Below, one piece after another: positions 1 to 10,660 of a DNA stretch of 64,000 nucleotides. Position 1 is the stretch's first letter. Every line of letters starts with the position of its first letter. A program made the position numbers and the translations under genes. The notes under the pieces are model-generated. The model saw nothing but the letters and a program-made list of their open reading frames with translations. It searched no databases and was not told the DNA's origin. This DNA is from Saccharomonospora sp. NB11 (GTDB lineage: Bacteria > Actinomycetota > Actinomycetes > Mycobacteriales > Pseudonocardiaceae), in contig NZ_JACBJG010000005.1 of the NCBI RefSeq assembly GCF_015910535.1, positions 186,001 to 250,000 on the forward strand. The letters run 5' to 3'.

Positions 1-640
1 CCCAGGCGACCGTGTCGATCCGGCCCACGCGCACACCGTCCCGCATGAGCTCGCACAAATCCGCCCAGATGGCATCCCACTGCTCCCGCGCCAGCGACTT
101 GCCGGGCAGGGTGGGCGCGAGCTGTTGCCGGAACAGGACCTCGGCACGGTAGACGTTGCCGACGCCCGCGATCACCGACTGGTCCATCAGCAGGGCGGCC
201 ACCGACGTCCTGGACCGGCGGATGCGGTCCCACGCCCGCTCGGGATCGGCGTCGCGGCGCAGCGGATCCGGGCCGAGCCGCGCGACGATCTTCTCTGCCT
301 CAGGCAGAGTGAGCAGCTCGCACCGGGTCGGACCGCGCAGGTCGGTCCAGTGCGTGCCGCCCACAATGCGCATGCGCACCTGACCGACGGGTTCGGTGGC
401 GGGCAGGGTCTGCTCGGTGAACGCGCCGTACAGGCCGAGGTGCACATGGACGATCCCGTGTGGACCGTAGTGGTGGAACAGGTGCTTGCCGTGGGCCTCG
501 GCCGCCGTCATGACGTGCCCGTCGACGACGGCGGCCTCGGCGGCGAAACGTCCCTGCGGGCTCGACACCTCGACCGGAGTACCGACGTAGCGGCGGTGAT
601 GCAGCCGCGCCAACCGGTGCAGGGTGTGCCCTTCCGGCAT
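1..640 (-). CDS. nei: Fpg/Nei-family DNA glycosylase, C-terminus cut by window edge
   Basis: Base-excision-repair glycosylase/AP lyase for oxidised bases. The visible N-terminus begins MPEGHTLHRLA; Pro2 is the catalytic nucleophile and Glu3 the conserved acid of this family once Met is removed. Further in are the conserved stretches LRGPTRCELL and, near the edge, MDQSVIAGVGNVYRAEVLF, which starts the helix-two-turn-helix. The rest of that domain and any zinc finger lie outside the window. The start codon overlaps the rpiB stop by 4 bp (ATGA), indicating translational coupling. The same pair occurs in M. tuberculosis as rpiB/nei1 (Rv2465c/Rv2464c), which supports a Nei rather than Fpg assignment; this is inference from context. 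Confidence 0.9.
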   Translation of the reverse strand, partial: MPEGHTLHRLARLHHRRYVGTPVEVSSPQGRFAAEAAVVDGHVMTAAEAHGKHLFHHYGPHGIVHVHLGLYGAFTEQTLPATEPVGQVRMRIVGGTHWTDLRGPTRCELLTLPEAEKIVARLGPDPLRRDADPERAWDRIRRSRTSVAALLMDQSVIAGVGNVYRAEVLFRQQLAPTLPGKSLAREQWDAIWADLCELMRDGVRVGRIDTVAW

Positions 641-1131
641 CAGCTCTCCGGCAGCTCGGGAGCCGTGCCGGTGCGCTCGTAGTCGCTGATCTGTCCGACA
701 CGCCGCACGTGGCGGGCGTCGTCGGACGCAGGCGTGGTCAAGAACGCCTCGACGATCTCGGTGGCCTCGTCGAGGGAGTGCATCCGCGCGCCCACGCCGA
801 TCAACTGGGCGTGGTTGTGCTCGCGGGTGAGCTTCGCCGTCTCCACGCTCCAGGCCAGTCCGGCCCGAGCGCCGGGCACCTTGTTCGCGGCGATCTGCTC
901 GCCGTTGCCCGATCCGCCGATGACGACGCCGAGGCTGCCTTCGTCGGCCACCACCCGGCGGGCGGTCTCGATGCAGAACGCCGGATAGTCGTCCGCCGCG
1001 TCGTAGACGTGCGGGCCGACGTCGGTGACCTCGTACCCCTTCTCGCGAAGGTGGGTGGCGAGGTGGTTCTTCAGCTCGAAACCGGCATGGTCACTTCCCA
1101 GGTACACGCGCACGGCTGTCAAGTCTGCCAT
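640..1131 (-). CDS. rpiB: Ribose-5-phosphate isomerase B
   Basis: Interconverts ribose 5-phosphate and ribulose 5-phosphate in the cytosolic pentose phosphate pathway. The 163-residue product has the family N-terminus RVYLGSDHAGFELK, a central VIGGSGNGEQIAANK anion/phosphate loop and HNHAQLIGVGARM near the C-terminus, all typical of RpiB/LacAB isomerases. As in other actinobacterial RpiB, the catalytic residue within the GGSGNG loop region appears to be the Glu of NGEQ rather than the Cys of E. coli RpiB (family knowledge). I chose the ATG giving MADLTAVRVYLG because it matches the normal RpiB length; an upstream in-frame ATG at 1176 would add 15 unrelated residues. It is the first gene of a two-gene unit with nei. 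Confidence 0.95.
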   Translation of the reverse strand: MADLTAVRVYLGSDHAGFELKNHLATHLREKGYEVTDVGPHVYDAADDYPAFCIETARRVVADEGSLGVVIGGSGNGEQIAANKVPGARAGLAWSVETAKLTREHNHAQLIGVGARMHSLDEATEIVEAFLTTPASDDARHVRRVGQISDYERTGTAPELPES

Positions 1132-1196
1132 CCGTCGAGCGCATCGACGTAGCCACCCGAGTCCGGTGAGGGCCACGACACCGTACGCTTCCGGCC

Positions 1197-1937
1197 ATGG
1201 ACACCCGGTGGGCGGAGATCGGCGACGGCGTGCTGGTGCGTCGGTACGCGGAGCTCGATCTGTCGGTGGGTCTCGTCCTCGGCGACGAGCGTTGCCTGGT
1301 GGTGGACGTGCGCGGCGACGCGGAACAGGGTGCGGAATTCGCCGCCGCCGTCCGCGAGGTGACCCGCCTGCCGTGGACGGTGGTCCTCACGCACGACCAC
1401 TTCGACCACGCCTACGGGCTCGGCGCGTTCCTGCCGTGCGACGCGTGGGCCCACCCGGCCTGCTGGGACGAGCTGGTGCGGCTCGACAAGGTCGCCGAGC
1501 CGGGACTTCCCGTGGCCGACCGGGTCGAGCTGGACCTCGGTGGCCGCCGGGTGGTGCTCGCCCACCCCGGCGTGGCCCACACCGCGGGCGACGTCGTGGC
1601 GTACGTCCCCGACGCCGACGTGATGTTCGCGGGCGATCTCGTCGAGCACGTGCCCGACGGGACCTTCAGCGCCGAGTCGTTCGGCACCGACACGGTCCTC
1701 TCCCGCTGGCCCGCCGCGTTGCGGCGGCTCGCCGCGTTCGACGCGGCCACGGTGGTGCCCGGACACGGTGCCCCGGCAGGTCCCGAACTGGTCGAGACCT
1801 GCCGGGCTCAGCTTCTGGCGCTGCTCGACCTCCGCGCCGAGGTGCAGTCGGGACGGCTCACCCCGGACGACGCACTCGCCCGCTCGCCGCTGCCCGCCGA
1901 CGTCACCTCGGCCGCGTTGACCAAGCCCGCCGACTGA
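1197..1937 (+). CDS. MBL-fold metallohydrolase
   Basis: A 246-residue metallo-beta-lactamase-fold hydrolase. The dinuclear metal site is visible: H66-x-H68-x-D70-H71 (THDHFDH), a later His in PGVAHTAGD, Asp in FAGDLVEH, and a final His in VVPGHGAP. Glyoxalase II-like and other small hydrolases share this arrangement; the substrate cannot be read from sequence. No signal peptide is seen, so it is probably cytosolic. It is transcribed divergently from rpiB and converges on the DsbA-like gene with only 4 nt between stops. Start is ATG 24 nt before the conserved part. Confidence 0.85.
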   Translation: MDTRWAEIGDGVLVRRYAELDLSVGLVLGDERCLVVDVRGDAEQGAEFAAAVREVTRLPWTVVLTHDHFDHAYGLGAFLPCDAWAHPACWDELVRLDKVAEPGLPVADRVELDLGGRRVVLAHPGVAHTAGDVVAYVPDADVMFAGDLVEHVPDGTFSAESFGTDTVLSRWPAALRRLAAFDAATVVPGHGAPAGPELVETCRAQLLALLDLRAEVQSGRLTPDDALARSPLPADVTSAALTKPAD

Positions 1938-1941
1938 GCCG

Positions 1942-2565
1942 TCAGTCGAACTTCAGCGAACCCGTGCGCGTGCGCTTCAGCTCGAAGAAGTCGGGGTAGC
2001 TCGCCAGCATGCGGGCTCCCTCGAAGACCCGCACCGCGTCCTCGCCCTTCGGCACCGACGTCAGCACCGGACCGAAGAACGCCACGCCGTCGATGTGGAT
2101 CGTCGGCGTCCCCACGTCCTCACCGACCGGGTCCATGCCCTCGTGGTGGCTGGCGCGCAGCGCCTCGTCGTACTCGGTCGACGAGCCCGCCTTGAGCAGG
2201 TCGGCCGACCCGCCGACCTCCTCGACGGCCTGCTTGAGCACCAGCTCGACGTCCTTGACGCCCTCGTTGTGGTAGCGGGTGCCGAAGGCCGTGTAGTAGT
2301 CGCGCAGCACCTCCTCGCCCCGCTCCTGGGCGAGCGCGACGGCGACCCGCACCGGAGCCCACGACTTCTGCATCAGTTCGCGGTAGCCCTCGTCAAGGTC
2401 CCTGCCCTCGTTGAGCACCGCCAGGCTCATGACACGGAACCGCAGGTCGATGTCGAGCTGCTTCTCGACCTCGAGGATCCATCGCGACGTGATCCACGCG
2501 AAGGGACACATCGGGTCGAAGTAGAAGTCGACCCTCGTGCGCTCGGAACCGGCACCTGTCGTCAT
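1942..2565 (-). CDS. DsbA-family protein, Rv2466c-type (mycothiol-linked reductase family), atypical active site
   Basis: A 207-residue thioredoxin-fold protein of the DsbA/FrnE type, strikingly like M. tuberculosis Rv2466c (Mrx2), a mycothiol-dependent nitroreductase. Conserved blocks include [36 protein letters not shown] and the C-terminal FFELKRTRT. The thioredoxin-like cis-Pro is in GTPTIH. The active site reads C-P-F-A where Rv2466c, as I remember it, has C-P-W-C. The nucleophilic Cys is kept but the resolving Cys is replaced by Ala, so the enzyme cannot form an intramolecular disulfide there and would have to work by a monothiol mechanism (inference). It sits divergent from pepN, as in mycobacteria. 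Confidence 0.88.
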   Translation of the reverse strand: MTTGAGSERTRVDFYFDPMCPFAWITSRWILEVEKQLDIDLRFRVMSLAVLNEGRDLDEGYRELMQKSWAPVRVAVALAQERGEEVLRDYYTAFGTRYHNEGVKDVELVLKQAVEEVGGSADLLKAGSSTEYDEALRASHHEGMDPVGEDVGTPTIHIDGVAFFGPVLTSVPKGEDAVRVFEGARMLASYPDFFELKRTRTGSLKFD

Positions 2566-2747
2566 CGCAACTCCTCGGCGTCAGTGATTGCCCCGGGTAC
2601 GGGACGGGTATGCGACACCGACAACAACGTGATCCGTTGCGTTGTTCCCGTCGCCCTGCCCAGGCGCACATGATTGGATGCGCTGAGCACATCAGTTGCG
2701 ATCACAGACAGAACCATCCACGACAGACGAACAGCGCAGAGGTGCCC

Positions 2748-5312
<2,565 letters not shown>

Positions 5313-5325
5313 GCCCGACACGACG

Positions 5326-5360
5326 AAGGCCGCCGTCCCCGCGTGGGGGCGGCGGCCTTT
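5326..5360. terminator. Bidirectional hairpin terminator between pepN and DUF5130 gene
   Basis: A 15-bp stem with one G-T pair pairs AAGGCCGCCGTCCCC with GGGGGCGGCGGCCTT around a short loop, ending in TTT on the plus strand and flanked by AAGG that gives CCTT on the minus strand. It lies between two convergent genes. Confidence 0.85.
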
Positions 5361-5379
5361 CGCTGTCGTGGCCGGACGA

Positions 5380-5877
5380 TCAGGACTGCGGAGCGGAACC
5401 CGCCTGGTCGGCCATCATGCGCAGACCACTGACGAAGCCACCGGTCAGGTCGCCCTCCTTGAACGACGCGACCATGCTCATCACCGCGAGCTTGGCTCCC
5501 CGGTCCGACAGCCGCTGCTTGGCGTGAGCACCGGTGACCACCTCGACGACCCGCTCACCCGGCGACACGGCCACCAGCACGGCGTTGTCACCACGCTCGC
5601 CCAGGGTGTCGTGCAGGCTCTCCGCGCCCGCGCGCGGCTCGTCGCCCAGCTCGCCGACATAGATGCTGAAGTCGAGCCCCGTCTCCCGGCTCGCCAGGGT
5701 CAGCGCCTCGTCGATGCGCGCGAGCTGCGCGGTGGTGAAGGGGCCGGACGGAGCAGCCGGTTCGTACATCTGCGCGACCGACACACGCCCACTCGCCGTG
5801 ACGGCTGCACCCGGCTGCAGCTCGGTTCCCTCCAGCCCGGTCGACGGGCTCTCCTGGGTCAGTTCACCAGTTGCCAC
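5380..5877 (-). CDS. DUF5130 (TPM-like) protein, Rv2468c-type
   Basis: A protein of about 165 residues whose central part (FTTAQLARIDEALTLAS, then LDFSIYVGELG and DNAVLVAVSPGERVVEVVTG) looks like the TPM-like fold of DUF5130. Rv2468c in the same position of the M. tuberculosis map belongs to this family. Function is unknown. The start at GTG 5877 is chosen because GAGGAGG lies 5 nt upstream; an in-frame codon at 5928 would add 17 residues. The start lies inside the last codons of the upstream small membrane protein (14-nt overlap), so the two are probably translated together. Confidence 0.8.
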   Translation of the reverse strand: MATGELTQESPSTGLEGTELQPGAAVTASGRVSVAQMYEPAAPSGPFTTAQLARIDEALTLASRETGLDFSIYVGELGDEPRAGAESLHDTLGERGDNAVLVAVSPGERVVEVVTGAHAKQRLSDRGAKLAVMSMVASFKEGDLTGGFVSGLRMMADQAGSAPQS

Positions 5878-6112
5878 TGGCACCTCCTCGAACCTTCGAC
5901 GGAACGCTGCCGCCTTGCTCTGCGTCACCGGCGTGCCGCTGCCCGACGCCCTCCGGGTTGGCGGCCCACCACACGGGCGGGTAGTTCCATGCCTGCCCCG
6001 GCCGGTAGCGGGGCTTGCTCGCGAACTTCGACCGTAGCGTCACCAAGGCGAAGAAGCCGAAAACGGCCAGTGGTATCGCCACGAAGACCAGGATCGTCTC
6101 GAGGATGCTCAC
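5864..6112 (-). CDS. Small single-pass membrane protein, possible aa3 oxidase subunit CtaJ
   Basis: 82 residues starting at GTG. One hydrophobic helix (about residues 5-26, ILETILVFVAIPLAVFGFFA) is followed by a basic stretch and the motif RYRPGQAWNYPPVWWAANP, then a hydrophilic tail. Small proteins with one helix and a YPPVWW-type motif beside pepN in mycobacteria have been described as the accessory cytochrome aa3 oxidase subunit CtaJ; I make this link from memory and cannot test it. It overlaps the DUF5130 gene by 14 nt. If correct, it would sit in the inner membrane in the respiratory bcc-aa3 supercomplex. Confidence 0.6.
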   Translation of the reverse strand: MSILETILVFVAIPLAVFGFFALVTLRSKFASKPRYRPGQAWNYPPVWWAANPEGVGQRHAGDAEQGGSVPSKVRGGASGNW

Positions 6113-6400
6113 GGGCGCAGAGTAGCCGACCGCCGACGTACCTACTCACCTGCCACGGTGAAACGTCATGGTGACCACCGCAGACCCGGCCCCCTGGTCA
6201 CCCGCTTGCCTCTCCGCTCTTCCCACGTTGAGGCGAAGGCGAGGTGGCGAAAGGTTGCACGCTCACGTACGTGCGGTGGCACCCGCGGTGAAAGTCTTGT
6301 TCAGCCAGACAGCCACGTCGTACGTTTTTCACCTGTACGGGCCATTGCGCCACCACGTGAGTCCCTATCAGGTCACCACGCGGTCACAGGAGGACCTGCC
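6113..6400. other. Intergenic region upstream of the hexapeptide-repeat gene
   Basis: About 290 bases without a convincing gene. It contains the 10-bp palindrome CACGTACGTG at 6264-6273 and, closer to the next gene, a relatively AT-richer patch around 6310-6330 that could hold a promoter. A strong ribosome-binding site (AGGAGG, 6388-6393) ends the region, 7 nt before the ATG at 6401. An AC-rich GTTT element near 6326 lacks a matching -10. Confidence 0.4.
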
Positions 6401-6640
6401 ATGTTCACCGAATCGAGCGTCATTGCCGTCCCCGCTTCCACTCGGGGCACCCGAGTCACCGCGGGCACCCGGGTCACCTGCGTCGCGACGCGGGGTACGC
6501 GCGTCACGGCAGGTACGTGGCTCACGCGCGGCACGAGGGTCACCGCGGGAACCCGCGTCACCCGAGGCACCCGCGTCACCCGAGGCACTCGGGTCACGCG
6601 AGGCACCCGGGTGACCTGCGGCACCCGCGTCACCCGCTGA
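6401..6640 (+). CDS. 79-residue GTRVT hexapeptide-repeat protein, unknown function
   Basis: A short N-terminal segment (MFTESSVIAVPASTR) is followed by ten copies of a hexapeptide, mostly G-T-R-V-T-[RAC], with one degenerate interruption (VATR) after the second copy and one variant GTWLTR. The ATG is preceded at 7 nt by a perfect AGGAGG. The copies use different synonymous codons for the same residues (GGC/GGT/GGA for Gly, ACC/ACG/ACT for Thr, CGC/CGA/CGG for Arg), suggesting the peptide rather than the DNA is under selection. The product is strongly basic, with two Cys and no obvious signal or membrane segment. I recognise no family. Options are a polyanion-binding beta-repeat, a structural protein or a modified-peptide precursor; none is demonstrated. 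Confidence 0.7.
   Translation: MFTESSVIAVPASTRGTRVTAGTRVTCVATRGTRVTAGTWLTRGTRVTAGTRVTRGTRVTRGTRVTRGTRVTCGTRVTR
6446..6637 (+). repeat. 18-bp in-frame tandem repeat encoding GTRVTx
   Basis: Ten 18-bp units plus one 12-bp degenerate unit, in frame throughout and ending directly at the stop codon. The last five units are the most alike (for example GGCACCCGCGTCACCCGA) and the first are more diverged at third positions, consistent with expansion from the 3' end. Confidence 0.9.
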
Positions 6641-6657
6641 GCGACGCCGAGAACGGT

Positions 6658-7380
6658 TCAGGCAGCCGGAGCGCCCAGGTAGCGCTGCCAGAGCGGGTCG
6701 GCCTCCTTCGCGTGTGCGAGAAGTCGCCAGTGCGGGCCGCGCGGTTCCCTCGGCACGGTCCGCAGCCGCCACCCGAGTTCGGACAACATCTTGTCCGCCT
6801 TGCGGTGGTTGCACTTCGCGCAGCACGCCACGCAGTTCTCCCACGTGTGCCCGCCGCCCCGACTGCGCGGCACCACGTGGTCGATCGTCTCGGCCCTCCC
6901 GCCGCAGTAGGCGCACCGGAAGTGATCCCGGTGCATCAGACCTGCGCGCGTCAGGGGGACCTGCGCCCGGTAAGGTACCCGCACGTAACGGCTGAGCCTG
7001 ATCACCGACGGCACCTCCACGGTCGCCGTGGCGGAGTGAAGCAGGGTCCCCGCGGGGTCCTCGTGGACGATCTCCGCCTTGCCGCAGACGAGCAGCACGA
7101 TCGCTCGGCGCAGCGGTAACGCGGTGAGCGGCTCGAACGTGGCGTTGAGCAACAGAACCCGCCGCTTCCCCAACCCGGGGGACGTCGGCGTCGGCCCGGA
7201 ACTCCCACCGGGATCTCGCGATCGTCGATGGTGGGATCGGGTGATCCGGCCGGTCCGCGGGGGCGGACCCGCCGCCGACGGCACGACGACGCCCGGTACG
7301 CAGGGCGCGAACGGCTCGGGCGCCGACCCGGCGGGCTGCCGGGTTCTGACGCCGTGAGGGCTGGGTTGTCGGTCTGGCAC
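6658..7380 (-). CDS. HNH endonuclease, Rv2469c-type
   Basis: A protein of 240 residues with a nonconserved Pro/Arg-rich N-terminus (about 70 residues) and a conserved core beginning KRRVLLLNATFEPLTALPLR. The HNH domain shows CAYC ... TIDHVVPRSRGG ... WENCVACCAKCNHRK, giving the four zinc-binding cysteines (CxxC pairs) and the catalytic His. The family is widespread in actinobacteria next to glbO; the biological substrate is not established. The start at GTG 7380 has GGAGG 7 nt upstream. An extension to 7419 is possible. It converges on the hexapeptide-repeat gene with 17 nt between the stops. Confidence 0.88.
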   Translation of the reverse strand: MPDRQPSPHGVRTRQPAGSAPEPFAPCVPGVVVPSAAGPPPRTGRITRSHHRRSRDPGGSSGPTPTSPGLGKRRVLLLNATFEPLTALPLRRAIVLLVCGKAEIVHEDPAGTLLHSATATVEVPSVIRLSRYVRVPYRAQVPLTRAGLMHRDHFRCAYCGGRAETIDHVVPRSRGGGHTWENCVACCAKCNHRKADKMLSELGWRLRTVPREPRGPHWRLLAHAKEADPLWQRYLGAPAA

Positions 7381-7566
7381 GCGACCACCTCCACCTGTGC
7401 AGCCCTCAGTCGACCACACTTCACCCCTTCAACGCACGCGCGTTTGGGCACCGGACCCGTCTGAGTACCGTGGCGGACGAACCGATTCGCCTGAATCGAC
7501 CCCCGATCCGTGACCCGCGTGAACCGGATGTAATCCAGGTCACGCCGACAAGGAGTGCCCACCGCA

Positions 7567-8583
7567 GTGGAAGAGTTCCTCAGCGAGCCGCCGGCGTGCA
7601 CCGACGAAGTCGGAAGCTGGTGCGCGCAGGTGTACCGCATCACCGGCAACGAATGGCTCGCGGCCTCCGCCGACTGGCTCGTGGCCCGGCCGCTGCGCAT
7701 CGTGCTGATCCTGCTCGGTGCGTTCCTCGTCCGCTTCCTCGTGCGGAAGGTGATCGACCGCCTCACCCGCCCCCCTGCCGACGACCAGGGACTCGACTCG
7801 GAGAGCAAGGTCCCCGCGTTGCTGCGTCCGCTGAAGGAACGAGTCGCACCCGAGGTTCTCGGCCCGGTCGCGCTCGAACGCCGACGGCAACGCGCGCAGA
7901 CCATCGGTTCGGTGCTGAAGTCGATGACCAGCTTCGTCGTGTTCGGGCTGGCGTTCGTGCTGATCCTCGGAGAGCTGGGCATCAATCTCGCCCCGATCCT
8001 CGCCTCGGCGGGCATCGTGGGTGTCGCCATCGGTTTCGGCGCGCAGAACCTCGTGCGCGACTTCCTGTCCGGCATCTTCATGATGCTGGAGGACCAGTAC
8101 GGGGTCGGCGACGTCGTGGACGTCGGCGAGGCCGTCGGCACCGTGGAGTCCGTGGGTCTGCGCATCACGACGCTGCGCGACCTGAACGGCACCGTCTGGT
8201 ACGTGCGCAACGGCGAGGTGCTGCGGGTCGGCAACTTCAGCCAGGGCTACGCCGTCGCGGTCGTGGACATCCCGCTCGGTTACGAAACGGACGTCACCAA
8301 GGCCACCAGCGTCCTGGAGGACGTCACCAAGGAAGCGGTGAACCTGGAGTCGATCCGCCCCGACGTCCTGGAAGCCCCACAGCTCCTGGGCGTCGAGAAC
8401 GTGACGCCGGAAGCCATCCAGTTCCGCATCACGACGAAGGTCCGGCCCGGCCGCCAGTGGGCGGTGCAGCGTGCTCTGCGGGGCGAGATCATGCGTGCAC
8501 TGGAGCGGGAAGGCTTCGACCCGCCGCTCGGACGGCTCTTCGGCACGGTACGCGGCCGTGACGGAGAGGCCGCCCAGGACTGA
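7567..8583 (+). CDS. MscS-type mechanosensitive channel
   Basis: An inner-membrane protein of 338 residues. Predicted helices are [40 protein letters not shown] and the pore-lining, Gly/Ala-rich [20 protein letters not shown] followed by [18 protein letters not shown], the hallmark of MscS helix TM3b. A beta-rich cytosolic domain follows ([21 protein letters not shown]). The likely role is release of osmolytes on osmotic downshock. AAGGAG precedes GTG 7567 by 11 nt; an alternative GTG at 7555 lies directly on that sequence and is less likely. The next gene, glbO, starts 19 nt after its stop. Confidence 0.88.
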   Translation: MEEFLSEPPACTDEVGSWCAQVYRITGNEWLAASADWLVARPLRIVLILLGAFLVRFLVRKVIDRLTRPPADDQGLDSESKVPALLRPLKERVAPEVLGPVALERRRQRAQTIGSVLKSMTSFVVFGLAFVLILGELGINLAPILASAGIVGVAIGFGAQNLVRDFLSGIFMMLEDQYGVGDVVDVGEAVGTVESVGLRITTLRDLNGTVWYVRNGEVLRVGNFSQGYAVAVVDIPLGYETDVTKATSVLEDVTKEAVNLESIRPDVLEAPQLLGVENVTPEAIQFRITTKVRPGRQWAVQRALRGEIMRALEREGFDPPLGRLFGTVRGRDGEAAQD

Positions 8584-8602
8584 GACCCGGCAGAATGGAG
8601 AC

Positions 8603-9016
8603 GTGACAGACGTGAGCAGTGCGCAGCCCTCGGCACCGCAACCGCAGTCGTTCTACGAGGCGGTGGGCGGCGAGGAGACGTTCCGCAAGCTCGTCGGGCG
8701 GTTCTACGCCGAGGTCGCCAAGGACGAGATCCTCAAGCCGATGTACCCGGAGGAGGACCTCGGCCCCGCCGAGGAACGCCTCCGGCTCTTCCTCGTGCAG
8801 TACTGGGGCGGTCCGCACACCTATTCCGACCGGCGAGGCCACCCGCGACTGCGCATGCGCCACATGCCGTTCAAGATCGGCCCGATCGAACGCGACGCCT
8901 GGCTGCGCGCGATGCGGATCGCCGTGTCCGAGGCCGACATCGCAGAGCCCTACCGCTCGCAGCTCTGGAGCTACCTGGAGATGGCGGCCAACTCGATGAT
9001 GAACAGCTTCGAGTAG
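8603..9016 (+). CDS. glbO: Truncated haemoglobin GlbO (group II)
   Basis: Oxygen-binding group II truncated haemoglobin, 137 residues, very like M. tuberculosis GlbO. Diagnostic residues are present: Tyr B10 (Y35, RFYAEV), Tyr CD1 (Y48, MYPEED), the YWGGP motif, proximal His F8 (H87, RLRMRH) and Trp G8 (W100, RDAWLR). About 12 residues precede the usual FYEAVGG start and are probably disordered. GTG 8603 is chosen with GGAG close upstream; GTG 8612 is an alternative. Position between an MscS channel and a hairpin suggests co-transcription with the channel. Confidence 0.95.
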   Translation: MTDVSSAQPSAPQPQSFYEAVGGEETFRKLVGRFYAEVAKDEILKPMYPEEDLGPAEERLRLFLVQYWGGPHTYSDRRGHPRLRMRHMPFKIGPIERDAWLRAMRIAVSEADIAEPYRSQLWSYLEMAANSMMNSFE

Positions 9017-9033
9017 GAATCGCCCACACACGA

Positions 9034-9075
9034 ACGGGCGCCGGCCCACCGTCAGCGGTGGTCACCGGCGCCCGT
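9034..9075. terminator. Bidirectional hairpin between glbO and LVIVD gene
   Basis: An 11-bp outer stem (ACGGGCGCCGG with CCGGCGCCCGT) encloses a second perfect stem (CCACCG-TCAG-CGGTGG). It lies between convergent genes and has no U-tract. Confidence 0.8.
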
Positions 9076-9100
9076 CGTCGTCTCCGGCCCTCGACCCGTC

Positions 9101-10510
9101 TCAGCGACGGCCGTAGGAGGGCTGGGTCTGCGGGTTGAACTCGTCGAACTTCACCGACTTCGCCGGAGCGGTCCGCGGGTCACGGATGTCCAGCACGTCG
9201 AAGCCCTTCTGGATGTCGGCCGAGTAGATGTAGCCGTTGTAGTAGTACGCCGACCACGATCCACCGGTGATGTTCTCGGTCTCCGACAACGGGCCACGCT
9301 CGAAGAAGGCGATCTCCTTCGGCTGCGTCGAGTCCGTGAACTCCCACACCGACACACCGCCCTGGTACCAGGCCTGCACCATGATGTCGCGGCCCTCGAC
9401 CGGGATCAGCGAGCCGTTGTGCGCGACGCAGTTCTCGGTCTCGCCCTGGTGACGCGGGATCTTGTAGTAGCTCACGAACTCCAGGTGGGCTCGGTCGCCC
9501 TTGCCCTTGAGGTCGTAGATCCCGTTGGCGCCGCGCTCGGCGCCGATCTCGGCGTTGCAGGTCGCCATCCCGCCACCACCGAGTTCGTCGGTGAACACGA
9601 CCTTCGTGCCCGCGTTGTTGAAGGTGGCGCTGTGCCAGAACGCGAAATTCTCCTCGTCCTGCACCCGGTCGATCACCCGCGGGTTCATGCGGTCGCTGAT
9701 GTCGACGAGGATGCCGTCACCCATGCAGGCGCCCGCCAGGAGGTCCTTCTCCGGGTAGGCGGTCAGGTCGTGGCAGCCCGTGGTCTCCCGCGAGTAGCCA
9801 CCACCGGGGTTGCCGCCGTCCGGGAACAGCACGGGCGTGGCGACGAGCTCGGCGTCCTCCGGGTGGTCGACCGGAACCTCGACGATCGAGATCTTGTCGT
9901 GCGGAGGCTGGCAGTTCGGCAGCTCCGGCGCGGGCGAGTACGACGACACGTACAGCAACACCGAGTTCCGCTCGGGAGCGGGCACCATCGTGTGCGTGTG
10001 CGAGCCGCAGTCGGTGCGCACGGACGCCACGTACTCGGGCTTCGACAGGTCGCTGATGTCGAAGACCTTCACGCCCTCCCACGCGTTCGGGTCCGCCGCC
10101 GACGACGGTTCGCTCGTGCACGAGTCGTTCGTGCGGGCGTAGTCGGTGGACAGGAACAGCAGGTCGCCCGACACCGACACGTCGTTCTGCCCGCCCGGGC
10201 AGTACACCTGGCTGACGACGCGGGGCTTCCTCGGTTTCCTGACGTCGTAGACGGTGAAGCCGTCGTAGTTGCCGACGATGGCGTGTCCGCGGGTGAACGC
10301 GATGTCGGTGTTGAACGCCTCCAGGCTCGCGAACGGGCCTTCCTTGTCGAGGTGCGCGATGTGGTCGATGTTGCGACTGTGCACCACCTCGTCGACGTCC
10401 GGGATGTCGTCCTGCTGCGCGGAGGCAGGCGCGCCGAGGCCCGCGACCGCCAGCGCTCCGGCCGCGATCAGCGCTCCGGCGCGTAGTCCGCGTCTGCGCG
10501 TTGTGGTCAC
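9101..10510 (-). CDS. Secreted LVIVD-repeat beta-propeller protein
   Basis: 469 residues with an export signal: basic MTTTRRRGLRAG, a hydrophobic ALIAAGALAVAGLG and a likely cleavage after APASA. The mature part contains repeated blade-like segments (GFTVYDVRKPRKPRVVSQV, GVKVFDISDLSKPEYVASV, GFDVLDIRDP), characteristic of LVIVD propellers, plus HTHT and HQGETENCVAHNGS motifs that could bind metal (inference). It probably acts outside the membrane; no enzymatic role is established for the family. It is divergently transcribed from a DUF305 lipoprotein, and such pairs are common in actinobacteria in my recollection. Confidence 0.82.
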   Translation of the reverse strand: MTTTRRRGLRAGALIAAGALAVAGLGAPASAQQDDIPDVDEVVHSRNIDHIAHLDKEGPFASLEAFNTDIAFTRGHAIVGNYDGFTVYDVRKPRKPRVVSQVYCPGGQNDVSVSGDLLFLSTDYARTNDSCTSEPSSAADPNAWEGVKVFDISDLSKPEYVASVRTDCGSHTHTMVPAPERNSVLLYVSSYSPAPELPNCQPPHDKISIVEVPVDHPEDAELVATPVLFPDGGNPGGGYSRETTGCHDLTAYPEKDLLAGACMGDGILVDISDRMNPRVIDRVQDEENFAFWHSATFNNAGTKVVFTDELGGGGMATCNAEIGAERGANGIYDLKGKGDRAHLEFVSYYKIPRHQGETENCVAHNGSLIPVEGRDIMVQAWYQGGVSVWEFTDSTQPKEIAFFERGPLSETENITGGSWSAYYYNGYIYSADIQKGFDVLDIRDPRTAPAKSVKFDEFNPQTQPSYGRR

Positions 10511-10660
10511 GACTTCTCCTTCCCCCCATGGGGTGGGTGATCAATCGAGTCATTGTGGTCAGAACCACCCACTCGGCGGTAGCGGGCAATCGGACGACCC
10601 GCATGCGACTCAGGGTGATCACTTGACGCGAGAGGTGTGAGGCCGGTTGGCTTGGCAGCC
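10511..10660. promoter_or_regulatory. Divergent promoter region of LVIVD and DUF305 genes
   Basis: The spacer holds nested inverted repeats: GTGGGTG (10533-10539) with CACCCAC (10566-10572), and inside it GTGGT-CAGA-ACCAC (10555-10568). These could be an operator serving both genes. TTGACG at 10623-10628 is a possible -35 for the DUF305 gene; no convincing -10 was found. Confidence 0.4.

Noticed and set aside
2583-2610. GATT-N16-GGGTAT upstream of pepN, a loose match to the SigB/SigF pattern
   Set aside because: The -35 fits only GNNT, it lies more than 130 nt before the pepN start and such loose matches are expected by chance.
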